Source: Streptomyces daqingensis (GTDB lineage: Bacteria; Actinomycetota; Actinomycetes; Streptomycetales; Streptomycetaceae). Taken from it: a stretch of 64,000 nucleotides of DNA. Positions 57,609 through 64,000 of this stretch are shown here, piece after piece (positions within the stretch are counted from its first letter, which is position 1; each line of letters opens with the position of its first letter). The notes below the pieces were generated by a model, which was given only the letters and a program-made list of their open reading frames with translations, had not been told where the DNA came from and ran no database searches. The position numbers and the translations under genes were made by a program. The stretch covers positions 110,594 through 174,593 of the forward strand of contig NZ_BMMP01000016.1 in the NCBI RefSeq assembly GCF_014645895.1. Reading direction: 5' to 3'.

Positions 57609-58228
57609 ATGGCGCCGTCCGGAGTTGCACCTCCGGGCGGCGCGCTTGTGGTTGCGGACTCATCAAGCGAACAGGGAGCCCCAATACGGCCAAGTGGCCT
57701 CGAGGGGTGCCCTGTCCGCATGACGAGGGGCAGAATCGGGGCATCGGCCCGGCTGCCTCTCGCAGGTGCGGCATGCCGACAGGCCCTCTCCAGGTGCCCA
57801 TGTGCCGCCCTTATCGCCCGTACGGCCAGCGCTTCGGTCATCGCGCCCATCTGCCCAAGTCACCTCGGGTATGGGGATGCTCCGCTCGCTCAGCCCGACC
57901 GCTCCGGTATCACCCAGAAGCGGCCACCAGCCGCACGTCCCGGGGATGTTCCGGCCTCCCCGATGCCCTTCTGACGTATGCGCCGCATCCCGTGAGGGAC
58001 GCTCTCACCGGTCACCTTCTCCCGCCTCTGCGGAAGACCCATCAGGCTTCGGGGCCTCGATCACCCCCCTGACGGAAGGCCACCGTGGCGTGTCACCCGG
58101 CGAAACGCACGCATCTCCACTTGTCAACCAACGAACGCTTCCTTCGAACCCGTCTCACGGGGCCCTCCGGGCGCTTCACGCAAGAGCGACCAGCCGTGCC
58201 GAGTCCGAGTTGGGCCCGAGCCGGTCAG
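57609..58228. other. divergent control region, left part
   Basis: This 620-base region separates the minus-strand transfer operon from the plus-strand regulator. I see no frame with a ribosome site. It is less GC-rich to the right. The inverted repeat CCGGAGGTGCAACTCCGG lies near 57616-57633 on the minus strand, close to where the operon promoter should be. Confidence 0.4.
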
Positions 58229-58335
58229 CTCTGCCTCAGAGTGCACTGTGAGGCAGAGTGCGTCAAGTTCTCTGGCGGAACATGACGCGTGAGCCGCTGG
58301 TTCTATCTCTGCGGCTTAGGCACTATGAGGCAGAG
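58229..58335. promoter_or_regulatory. operator sites of the GntR regulator
   Basis: The palindrome CTCTGCCTCA (58229-58238) with TGAGGCAGAG (58249-58258) has a 10-base spacer. A further TGAGGCAGAG lies at 58326-58335, with a partner half-site CTCTGC at 58307-58312. Three identical decamers within 110 bases directly upstream of the regulator start suggest autoregulation, as KorSA does in pSAM2. Confidence 0.55.
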
Positions 58336-58359
58336 ACGACAACGAGGCTTGGAGTGCAG

Positions 58360-58710
58360 ATGGTCGAATGGGCCGGCAAGTTCGCCTATCAGCAGGTTGC
58401 GGATGACCTGCGGCGAAGGATCGCGGACGACGAGTTCGCCGCGGCCGGGAAGCTTCCCTCGCTTGCGCAGATCCAGAAGCAGTACGGCGTCACGGTGACT
58501 GTGGCCCGCGCAGCCATTCGCCAACTCACGACGGATGGACTCGTGGTGAGCCATCAGGGCAAGGGTGCCTTCCTGACACAGGACGCGACCCAAGCCGCGA
58601 GACTCTCGGATCCGTCCGGGGCCGTGATCGACCTCCGAGAAGAGGTTGAGAGCCTGCGAGCCGAAGTCGTGGAGCTCCGTGAGCGCATTTCGACTCTCGA
58701 AGGGAACTGA
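58360..58710 (+). CDS. GntR family regulator (KorSA-like)
   Basis: The 116-residue regulator starts at the ATG at 58360 with GGAG upstream. A winged helix spans residues 5-70 (YQQVADDLRRRIADDE, YGVTVTVARAAIRQLTTDGLV, HQGKGAF). The rest is a coiled coil with Leu/Val heptads (DLREEVESLRAEVVELRERI), likely for dimerisation; there is no ligand domain. KorSA-type GntR proteins repress transfer and mobilisation genes in pSAM2. It diverges from the transfer operon. Confidence 0.87.
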   Translation: MVEWAGKFAYQQVADDLRRRIADDEFAAAGKLPSLAQIQKQYGVTVTVARAAIRQLTTDGLVVSHQGKGAFLTQDATQAARLSDPSGAVIDLREEVESLRAEVVELRERISTLEGN

Positions 58711-58756
58711 GCCTGCGGGGGAGCAGGACTGGGACTGATCGGTTGCCATGGTCGGG

Positions 58757-58795
58757 AGTTCACCTCCTCGTTCGGTGTGGGAATAGTTCACCTCC
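58757..58795. repeat. direct repeat AGTTCACCTCC
   Basis: The 11-mer occurs at 58757-58767 and 58785-58795, 28 bases apart. It lies in the AT-rich gap between the regulator and the kinase operon, where it could be an operator. Confidence 0.4.
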
Positions 58796-58942
58796 ACGGC
58801 GCCGAAACCTGTATCACGTCCCACTACTTGAGAAAATTCCAGCGTTTTTAAACATCCGCTTATACAAGCTCTATCACTACGTTTCATGCATCTACTTGAC
58901 CCGCTACACTCGCGGCTCCGAGTAGCTATCTAGGAGGGGCAG

Positions 58943-59959
58943 ATGGCTCGACAGCGCCCGGATTGGAACCCGGAGCTTCTTCGTAAGCATCGTGGAGAGG
59001 TAGGCCTCACCTTGGAAGAAACCGGAGAAAAGCTCCGCGAAATTGCGGAGCGTCACGGATTTAATATCGCCGCAAACTTTCAAACAATTTGGGGCCATGA
59101 AAAGGGCTCGGTTTATCCCGGCCCGCACTACCGCCGGGCGTACTGCCGCCTATACCGTCGCAACGAAGCTCAGCTCGGCTTCCGTAAGGCTCTTCCCGGA
59201 GAGGATTCCCCTGTGGCGCCCGTGCTGGCACCCGCCTCCACAGAGCAAAACGTCCTCGACCAACCGGACACGGTACGCCAAGCGCTCAGCAGTATCCGCG
59301 AAGGCACAGAGGACGTAGACAGCGAGGCGCTGCGTAGCCGCGTGATCGATGCATGGCGCCGCCGCACAGGCGGGGGAAGCGTCGATGGCCCTGCTGTGAT
59401 CCTGGTCGGAGGGTATGCGGGGTCGGGGAAGTCGGAATTCGCAAAGTTTCTCGGCGGGCTCACTGGCTGGCCGATCTTGGACAAGGACTCTCTAACGCGT
59501 CCGCTGGTTGATCAACTCTTGGTCGCGCTGGGCGGGGAAGCTCACGACCGGAGTTCGGCGCTTTACCGGGAAAAGGTCCGGCCGCTCGAATATCGGTGCC
59601 TCATGGAGGCGGCATGGGACAACGTGGACTGCGGAACCTCTACCATCCTAGACGCCCCGTTCATCTCGGAATTCTCACAAGCGGAGTGGATGCAACGCTT
59701 TCATAATCGCTGCCGATCGAAGCGTGTATCCGTCGCAACCATATGGGTTGAGTGTGACCCGGAGTCCATGCGCGAGTACATCGAATTTCGCGGGGCGGCA
59801 CGCGACGCATGGAAGATGGAGTCGTGGGACGAGTACCTGCAGGGGCTCGATCTGACGATGCGCCCACAGGGTCCGCACTTTGTCGTCGACAACAGGCTAG
59901 GCGCCGCTGTCGCTTTGGTGGATGAAGCACGCGACGTTCTGAGCGGCGGCGGGCTGTGA
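58943..59959 (+). CDS. HTH-kinase fusion (XRE-like N-terminus, AAA_33-type P-loop domain)
   Basis: The 338-residue protein begins after a strong ribosome site (AGGAGGGG). Residues 10-80 look like an XRE helix-turn-helix (LRKHRGEVGLTLEETGEKL, FQTIWGHEKG). Residues 150-330 are a P-loop kinase-like domain: GGYAGSGKSEFAKFL (156-170), then LDKDSLTRP, and the downstream Arg-rich segment EFRGAARDAWKM as a possible lid. Zeta-toxin-like and small-molecule kinases share this fold. The first 300 bases are AT-richer than the backbone. It overlaps the next gene (GTGA). Confidence 0.75.
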   Translation: MARQRPDWNPELLRKHRGEVGLTLEETGEKLREIAERHGFNIAANFQTIWGHEKGSVYPGPHYRRAYCRLYRRNEAQLGFRKALPGEDSPVAPVLAPASTEQNVLDQPDTVRQALSSIREGTEDVDSEALRSRVIDAWRRRTGGGSVDGPAVILVGGYAGSGKSEFAKFLGGLTGWPILDKDSLTRPLVDQLLVALGGEAHDRSSALYREKVRPLEYRCLMEAAWDNVDCGTSTILDAPFISEFSQAEWMQRFHNRCRSKRVSVATIWVECDPESMREYIEFRGAARDAWKMESWDEYLQGLDLTMRPQGPHFVVDNRLGAAVALVDEARDVLSGGGL

Positions 59960-60543
59960 GCCCGTCCGGTGTCGTCCTCTACGGGCCTCCGGGATCTGGT
60001 AAAGACACCATCACTGCTGAACTTTCCAACCTGCGGACGGAGTTCGTTCTGTTCCAGCGGCTCAAGGCCGGCCCCGGCCGCACTACGGGGTACCGGACCA
60101 CGACAGCCGAGCAGATCGAGGCGCTGGCGCAGGCCGGAGAGATTCTGTACCGCAACAACCGGTACGACGCGGAGTACGCCATCGACCTCGGCCAAGTTTC
60201 CGCGCTCGTCGACTCCGGCCGCATCCCGGTTCTCCACATGGGCCAGGTCGACGGAGTTCGCGCTGTCGCGGCCTACCCCATCCAGTGGGTGCGGGTGCTC
60301 CTGTGGTGCCCCGAAGATGTGACGCGCCAGCGCTGCCAGGGCCGTGGAGACAAGGACTTGGACGCCCGGCTCAAGGTCTGGCACGAGACCCGGCAGGACC
60401 TCTTGCAGCACGACGCCGAGCCCTGGTCCCGCGTCATCCGAACCGACCAACTCAGCGCGGCGGAGGCAGCACAAGCCATCGACGAAGCAAGGTTGGCGAG
60501 CGCGCCGGCCGAAGTTCGCGACATCCGGGGGCTCCTCGGATGA
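59956..60543 (+). CDS. guanylate-kinase-like P-loop protein
   Basis: The 195-residue protein starts at a GTG overlapping the upstream stop. It has a P-loop LYGPPGSGKDTI at the N-terminus, a GMP-kinase-like nucleotide-binding pattern (GYRTTTAEQIEAL, GEILYRNNRYDAEYAI), and a lid-like Arg segment (CQGRGDKDLDARL). Guanylate kinase and PhnN (ribosyl bisphosphate kinase) are the closest folds I see. The substrate is unknown. It is coupled to the dehydrogenase gene downstream (ATGA). Confidence 0.75.
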   Translation: MSPSGVVLYGPPGSGKDTITAELSNLRTEFVLFQRLKAGPGRTTGYRTTTAEQIEALAQAGEILYRNNRYDAEYAIDLGQVSALVDSGRIPVLHMGQVDGVRAVAAYPIQWVRVLLWCPEDVTRQRCQGRGDKDLDARLKVWHETRQDLLQHDAEPWSRVIRTDQLSAAEAAQAIDEARLASAPAEVRDIRGLLG

Positions 60544-61391
60544 CCGTCGTCGGAGTCCTGCACCCGGGCAGTATGGGCGCCGCGGTCGCAAGACAGGTCC
60601 AGCGCAGCGGAGCCGACGTTTTGTGGTGCCCGACCGGGCGCAGCCTCGCGACGAAAGAACGCGCCCTCAGATGCGGGCTGACCTCAGTGCGCGACTTGCG
60701 GGAGCTGACCGATGCGGCTGACGTCATCCTCAGCATCTGCCCACCGGCATACGCAGAGGACGTAGCGGCAGAGGTCGCGACTCACATGTTCACGGGGATC
60801 TACGTGGACGCCAACGCCGTTTCTCCGGCCACGATGGCACGCATCGACGCCACCGCAGCCCGGGGCGGGGTCACCGTCGTGGACGGCTCCATCATCGGCT
60901 CGCCTCCATCCGCCTCGAAATCCCCCCGCCTCTACCTGTCCGGCCCAGAGGATTCGCTGGCCGCTGTAGCGTCGCTCTTCACTGGGTCGGCGGTTCACCC
61001 GCACGTCCTCCCCGGCGGAGTCGGCCGCGCCTCCGCGCTAAAGCTCTCGTACAGCAGCTACCAGAAGACGAGTCGCGTACTAGCTGCAGTCTCGTACGCC
61101 CTCGCTCGTGAATACGAGGTAGATGAGGCGCTACTCGACATCGCGCAAGGTCGTACTACCAGCTATCTCGCGGAGACTGACTACATCCCCCAGGTGGCTG
61201 CGCGGTCATGGCGCTGGGGTCCCGAGATGGAAGAGGCTGCGGCCACCCTGCGGGAAGCCGGGCTCCCCGCCGAACTCGCGGAGGCATCCGCCGCGGTCAT
61301 GAGCCGGTGGGAGAACCTTAGGGATTCGTCTCTAGGCATTCCCGAAGTACTTGAGCATCTGCATGAGGCTCGCGAGAGTCAGCCTGACTAG
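60540..61391 (+). CDS. NAD(P)-binding dehydrogenase with DUF1932 C-terminal domain
   Basis: The 283-residue protein starts at the ATG at 60540. It has a Rossmann nucleotide site VVGVLHPGSMGAAVA, the 6-phosphogluconate-dehydrogenase-type motif VDANAVSPATM, and the catalytic-type Lys168 in SALKLSYSSYQK. The last 100 residues match DUF1932, found in beta-hydroxyacid dehydrogenases. The gene's last four bases overlap the convergent HAD gene. A reduction or oxidation of a hydroxyacid or sugar acid is expected, but the substrate is unknown. Confidence 0.82.
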   Translation: MTVVGVLHPGSMGAAVARQVQRSGADVLWCPTGRSLATKERALRCGLTSVRDLRELTDAADVILSICPPAYAEDVAAEVATHMFTGIYVDANAVSPATMARIDATAARGGVTVVDGSIIGSPPSASKSPRLYLSGPEDSLAAVASLFTGSAVHPHVLPGGVGRASALKLSYSSYQKTSRVLAAVSYALAREYEVDEALLDIAQGRTTSYLAETDYIPQVAARSWRWGPEMEEAAATLREAGLPAELAEASAAVMSRWENLRDSSLGIPEVLEHLHEARESQPD

Positions 61392-62032
61392 AACCTCGCC
61401 TGACGCATCGCCACGATGGCCTCCGCGACGCCCGACGCCACGATGTCTGGCTCGCTGAGGCCATCGGTCCACGTGCGGCCAGTGGTCACCCACGCCGTAC
61501 GAAGTCCCGCCGTTCGGGCCCCTTCTATGTCCGTCTCGGGATTGTCCCCGACCATCCAGCCGCCAGTGCTCAGCTGACGACCGCACAGCGCAGCGGCAGC
61601 CGCGAAGTGCTCACGCGCCGGTTTCCTGGCACCAATCTCCTCTGAGACGCAGATGCCGTCGAAGTACGACACGATGCCGGCCGCAGCAAGCTTGGCCCGT
61701 TGGATGTCTCCCGCTCCATTCGTCGCGACGCCGAGGGTCCATCCCCCACCGCGCAGCGCGTCAAGGCCCTCCCGTGCCCCCGGCAAGCAGCGCACAGACC
61801 GAGCGATGCCATCGACGTACTCCCGCCAGAGGTCACCGGGGTCGTCGCCCAGCCCGAGTGCCGCCCGCAGATGGACGAAGTCCGCCGGGTAGGCCCGCTC
61901 GCGAAGTCGCTCGCAGATGACGTTCTCAGCGCCGTCAGGCAGTTGCCGAGATTGCGCGAAACCCTGCGCCCAGCCCACCAGGCTCCCGTTCCGATCAATC
62001 AAGGTGTTGTCGAGGTCGAAGAGTGCCAGCAC
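61388..62032 (-). CDS. HAD family phosphatase
   Basis: The 214-residue protein starts at a GTG and has motif I FDLDNTLID (Asp6, Asp8), motif II VATNGAGD, motif III Lys in GARKPAREHF and motif IV VGDNPETDIEG. The cap is the C1 type, as in phosphoglycolate phosphatase-like enzymes. It is convergent with the dehydrogenase gene (4-base overlap), so it is not in the same operon but may serve the same pathway. No substrate can be named. Confidence 0.85.
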   Translation of the reverse strand: MLALFDLDNTLIDRNGSLVGWAQGFAQSRQLPDGAENVICERLRERAYPADFVHLRAALGLGDDPGDLWREYVDGIARSVRCLPGAREGLDALRGGGWTLGVATNGAGDIQRAKLAAAGIVSYFDGICVSEEIGARKPAREHFAAAAALCGRQLSTGGWMVGDNPETDIEGARTAGLRTAWVTTGRTWTDGLSEPDIVASGVAEAIVAMRQARF

Positions 62033-62183
62033 ACGGCGACGCTACGCGACTTCTCAGGTGAGCCCCGCTCCCCTTGCCGCGTCTGTATAACGCTTCGAGT
62101 CACGTATTGGTCGCCATTCGCTTGATGCGCCGAGAATTGGGTTCCGTTGGCACCCAACTACCCGTCGCAGCCATGCTCTTTGT

Positions 62184-63929
62184 GTGGCGATCTCACTACG
62201 ACGGCGGCGCGAAGCCGCGCAAGGCAGGTACACCCCCGAGCTCTGGTCCTTCTGGATCGTGGCTCCACTAGCACTGGTAGCGGTCGGCGCACTCAGCCTC
62301 GTTCTCTACCACTACGCGTACGAGCTGCTCGCACACGCAGCCGACGCCCAAAGGCCGCGCAAGCCAGTCGACGTCAATGACGTCATCAAAACAACCGTGA
62401 CCGTCCTCACGCTCACGGGAGCCGTCCTTGCAGGCGTCTACGCCTACCGCAAGCAACGCATCGCTGAAGGCGACGCCCACCGGGCCGATGCCAGCCAGCT
62501 CGCCGATCGATACACAACTGCCGCCGAACAGCTCGGCCACGAACAAGCGGCCGTGCGACTCGCCGGGGTCTACGCACTCGCACGTCTCGCTGACGACTGG
62601 GAAGAACAACGTCAGGTCTGTATCGACGTTCTATGCGCATACCTGCGCATGCCCTACCAACCCGTTCCAGAGGGTGAGGGACATAAAGTTGGCGAACGAG
62701 AAGTACGCCTGACCATCATCAGCGTCATACGCGACCACCTGCGCAACCCGGCAGCCACCACCGCCTGGTGCACGTACGCCCTGGACTTCACCGGCACAAC
62801 CTTCGACGGCGGCGACCTCTCTCAAAGCTGCTTTCGAGGCGAGGTCTACTTCACGGGTGCCGAGTTCAGCGACGGCGAGGTCCACTTCACGGGTGCCGAG
62901 TTCAGCGACGGCGAGGTCCACTTCACGGGTGCCAAATTCAGGGGCGGCAAGGTCCACTTCACGGGTGCCAAATTCAGCGGCAGCACGGTCCACTTCACCA
63001 GCGCCAAATTCAGCGGCAGCGAGGTCAGCTTCGCTTACACCACGTACGGAGGCAGCGAGGTCGACTTCACCAAAGCCAAGTTCAGCGGCAGCACGGTCTA
63101 CTTCACCAGCTCCGATTTCAGCGGCAGCACGGTCGACTTCAGCGGCGCCGAGTTCAGCGGCGGCGAGTTCTCTTTCACTAGCGCCGATGTCAGCGGCGGC
63201 GAGCTCTACTTCACCAGCGCCAAGTTCAACGGCAGCAAGGTCGACTTCAGCGACGCCGAGTTCAGCGGCGGCGAGCTCTACTTCACAGGTGCCGAGTTCA
63301 GCGACGGCGAGGTCTCCTTCACCAGCGCCAAGTTCAGCGGCAGCACGGTCTACTTCACCAACGCCAAGTTCAACGGCAGCAAGGTCGACTTGCGCTACGC
63401 CGAGTTCAGCGGCGGCAAGGTCAACTTTGGGGCGGCCGAGTTCACCGGCGGCGAGGTCGACTTCAGGGGTGTTGAGTTAAGCGACGGCAAGGTCTACTAC
63501 GGCTACGCCGAATTCAGTGGCAGCAAAATCAACTTTGGTACTGCCCGGCTCAGCGGCAGCGAGGTGTACTTCGATCGCGCCGAGTTCAGTGGCGGCGAGG
63601 TCAACTTCGCCCGCGCCGAGTTCAGCGGCAGCAGGATCAACTTCACCCGCGCCCTGTTCAGCGGCGGCGAGGTCAACTTCGATTGCGCCGAGTTCAGTGC
63701 CGGCGAGGTCAACTTCACCCGCACTACGTACAACGGCAGCAAGGTCAGTTTCGATCGCACCACGTACAGCGGCGGCAAGGTCAACTTCGCTGGAGCCGTG
63801 TTCAGCGACGGCGAGGTCTCCTTCGCCCACGCCATGTTGCAAGGCGGCGAGGTCGACTTCAGCGATGCCACGTGCGACGGCGGTGTGGTACTTGACATGG
63901 GTCCGTTTCGCCAGGCATTAGGTGCTTAG
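62184..63929 (+). CDS. membrane protein with about 30 twelve-residue beta-helix repeats
   Basis: The 581-residue protein starts at a GTG without a clear ribosome site. It has two hydrophobic segments (about 23-45 and 70-88) and a polar helical domain at 90-205. From residue 216 it holds about 30 units of 12 residues with the pattern F-S-G-G-x-V-x-F-x-x-A-x. The repeat domain should fold as a right-handed beta-helix; PGAP-like pipelines usually label such proteins pentapeptide-repeat proteins, but the period is 12, not 5. The function is unknown; related membrane-tethered repeat proteins may bind surface glycans or other proteins. Confidence 0.82.
   Translation: MAISLRRRREAAQGRYTPELWSFWIVAPLALVAVGALSLVLYHYAYELLAHAADAQRPRKPVDVNDVIKTTVTVLTLTGAVLAGVYAYRKQRIAEGDAHRADASQLADRYTTAAEQLGHEQAAVRLAGVYALARLADDWEEQRQVCIDVLCAYLRMPYQPVPEGEGHKVGEREVRLTIISVIRDHLRNPAATTAWCTYALDFTGTTFDGGDLSQSCFRGEVYFTGAEFSDGEVHFTGAEFSDGEVHFTGAKFRGGKVHFTGAKFSGSTVHFTSAKFSGSEVSFAYTTYGGSEVDFTKAKFSGSTVYFTSSDFSGSTVDFSGAEFSGGEFSFTSADVSGGELYFTSAKFNGSKVDFSDAEFSGGELYFTGAEFSDGEVSFTSAKFSGSTVYFTNAKFNGSKVDLRYAEFSGGKVNFGAAEFTGGEVDFRGVELSDGKVYYGYAEFSGSKINFGTARLSGSEVYFDRAEFSGGEVNFARAEFSGSRINFTRALFSGGEVNFDCAEFSAGEVNFTRTTYNGSKVSFDRTTYSGGKVNFAGAVFSDGEVSFAHAMLQGGEVDFSDATCDGGVVLDMGPFRQALGA
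62829..63908 (+). repeat. 36-bp coding tandem repeat array
   Basis: About 30 diverged 36-bp units encode the 12-residue protein repeat. Some neighbours (units 2 and 3, at 62865-62936) are almost identical in DNA, which points to recent expansion by slippage or unequal crossing-over. It is not a CRISPR array because the units are contiguous and coding. Confidence 0.85.
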
Positions 63930-63937
63930 AGCTCGTC

Positions 63938-64000
63938 TCATTTGGCGAGTCTGCGGTAGCAGATGAGGGTGCAGGCGATGCTGGTGAAGGCGAGGAAGTG
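63938..64000 (-). CDS. IS5-type transposase, C-terminal end (partial)
   Basis: The last 20 codons and stop of a minus-strand gene enter from the right edge: HFLAFTSIACTLICYRRLAK. This ending is typical of IS5-family (IS1182/IS5-like) transposases in Streptomyces. The bases just left of the stop (AGAGCTCGTCTCATT, 63928-63942) are probably its terminal inverted repeat, so the insertion sequence abuts the repeat-protein gene. Confidence 0.7.
   Translation of the reverse strand, partial: HFLAFTSIACTLICYRRLAK

Larger units (their letters stand above)
43440..63929. mobile_element. AICE (pSAM2-type integrative conjugative element), right end not seen
   Basis: The element starts in the 3' half of tRNA-Pro and contains, in order, integrase, excisionase, DUF3631 ATPase, primase-polymerase, SSB, FtsK/TraB translocase, several spread-type membrane proteins and a divergent GntR regulator. 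That is the full set for integration, replication, conjugation and control in actinomycetes. Cargo follows to the right. I found no repeat of the tRNA 3' end anywhere to the right, so attR is either eroded or outside the window. The right limit given here is the last cargo gene and is a guess. Confidence 0.75.

Noticed and set aside
62829..63908. A possible CRISPR array, from the 36-bp period
   Set aside because: The units are contiguous, diverged and coding in one frame. There are no unique spacers and no cas genes.

Overview
The window comes from a very GC-rich actinomycete chromosome, almost certainly a Streptomyces. Coding frames have G or C at nearly every third position. The left two thirds follow the gene order I remember for the topA-hppA-bldG-tad-acsA-nth-crp-arsA-wblA region of Streptomyces coelicolor (about SCO3542 to SCO3590). 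That comparison is from memory, not from a search.

Core region, 1-43.4 kb. The minus-strand group at the left holds the 5' end of a tmk/MFS fusion, topA, a small membrane protein, a SAM methyltransferase, a lipoprotein and the proton pyrophosphatase hppA. The anti-sigma/anti-anti-sigma pair (SCO3548-like and bldG) follows, then a divergent MrfA-type helicase and a translationally coupled tad pilus/secretion operon (ssd-tadA-tadB-tadC-pilin-tadE-tadG-like). A 6C small RNA lies between ssd and a HAD gene. Next come a Fic-like protein, a CooC/ParA-like ATPase, a NodB-type lipoprotein, acsA with a DasR-like operator, a holin-like membrane protein, an epoxide hydrolase, a MarP-type protease, a CoA-type Nudix hydrolase and nth. 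The stretch ends with crp, a beta-lactamase-fold hydrolase with a second Nudix protein, RidA with DUF4177, two ArsA-like ATPases, wblA, a class A penicillin-binding protein, yqeY and a metallophosphoesterase. A 179-bp palindromic element sits exactly on the stop codon of the penicillin-binding protein.

Mobile region, 43.4 kb to the right edge. A tRNA-Pro(CGG) gene is the attachment site of an actinomycete integrative and conjugative element (AICE) of the pSAM2 type. Its backbone is on the minus strand. From the tRNA it reads: integrase with an embedded LacI-type helix-turn-helix, excisionase, DUF3631 ATPase, two tiny coupled genes, primase-polymerase, SSB, two small genes, a repeat-rich putative transfer locus, an FtsK/TraB translocase, and a long spread/accessory operon. 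A divergent GntR regulator (KorSA-like) faces this operon over operator-like palindromes. Three copies of a conserved stem-loop sit between genes of the backbone.

Cargo, 58.9-63.9 kb. Beyond the regulator lies a coupled operon: an HTH-kinase fusion, a guanylate-kinase-like protein and a DUF1932 dehydrogenase. A HAD phosphatase converges on it, and a membrane protein with about 30 repeats of 12 residues follows. I recognise no described pathway in this set. The last bases are the 3' end of an IS5-type transposase. I found no second copy of the tRNA 3' end, so the right end of the element is probably beyond the window.
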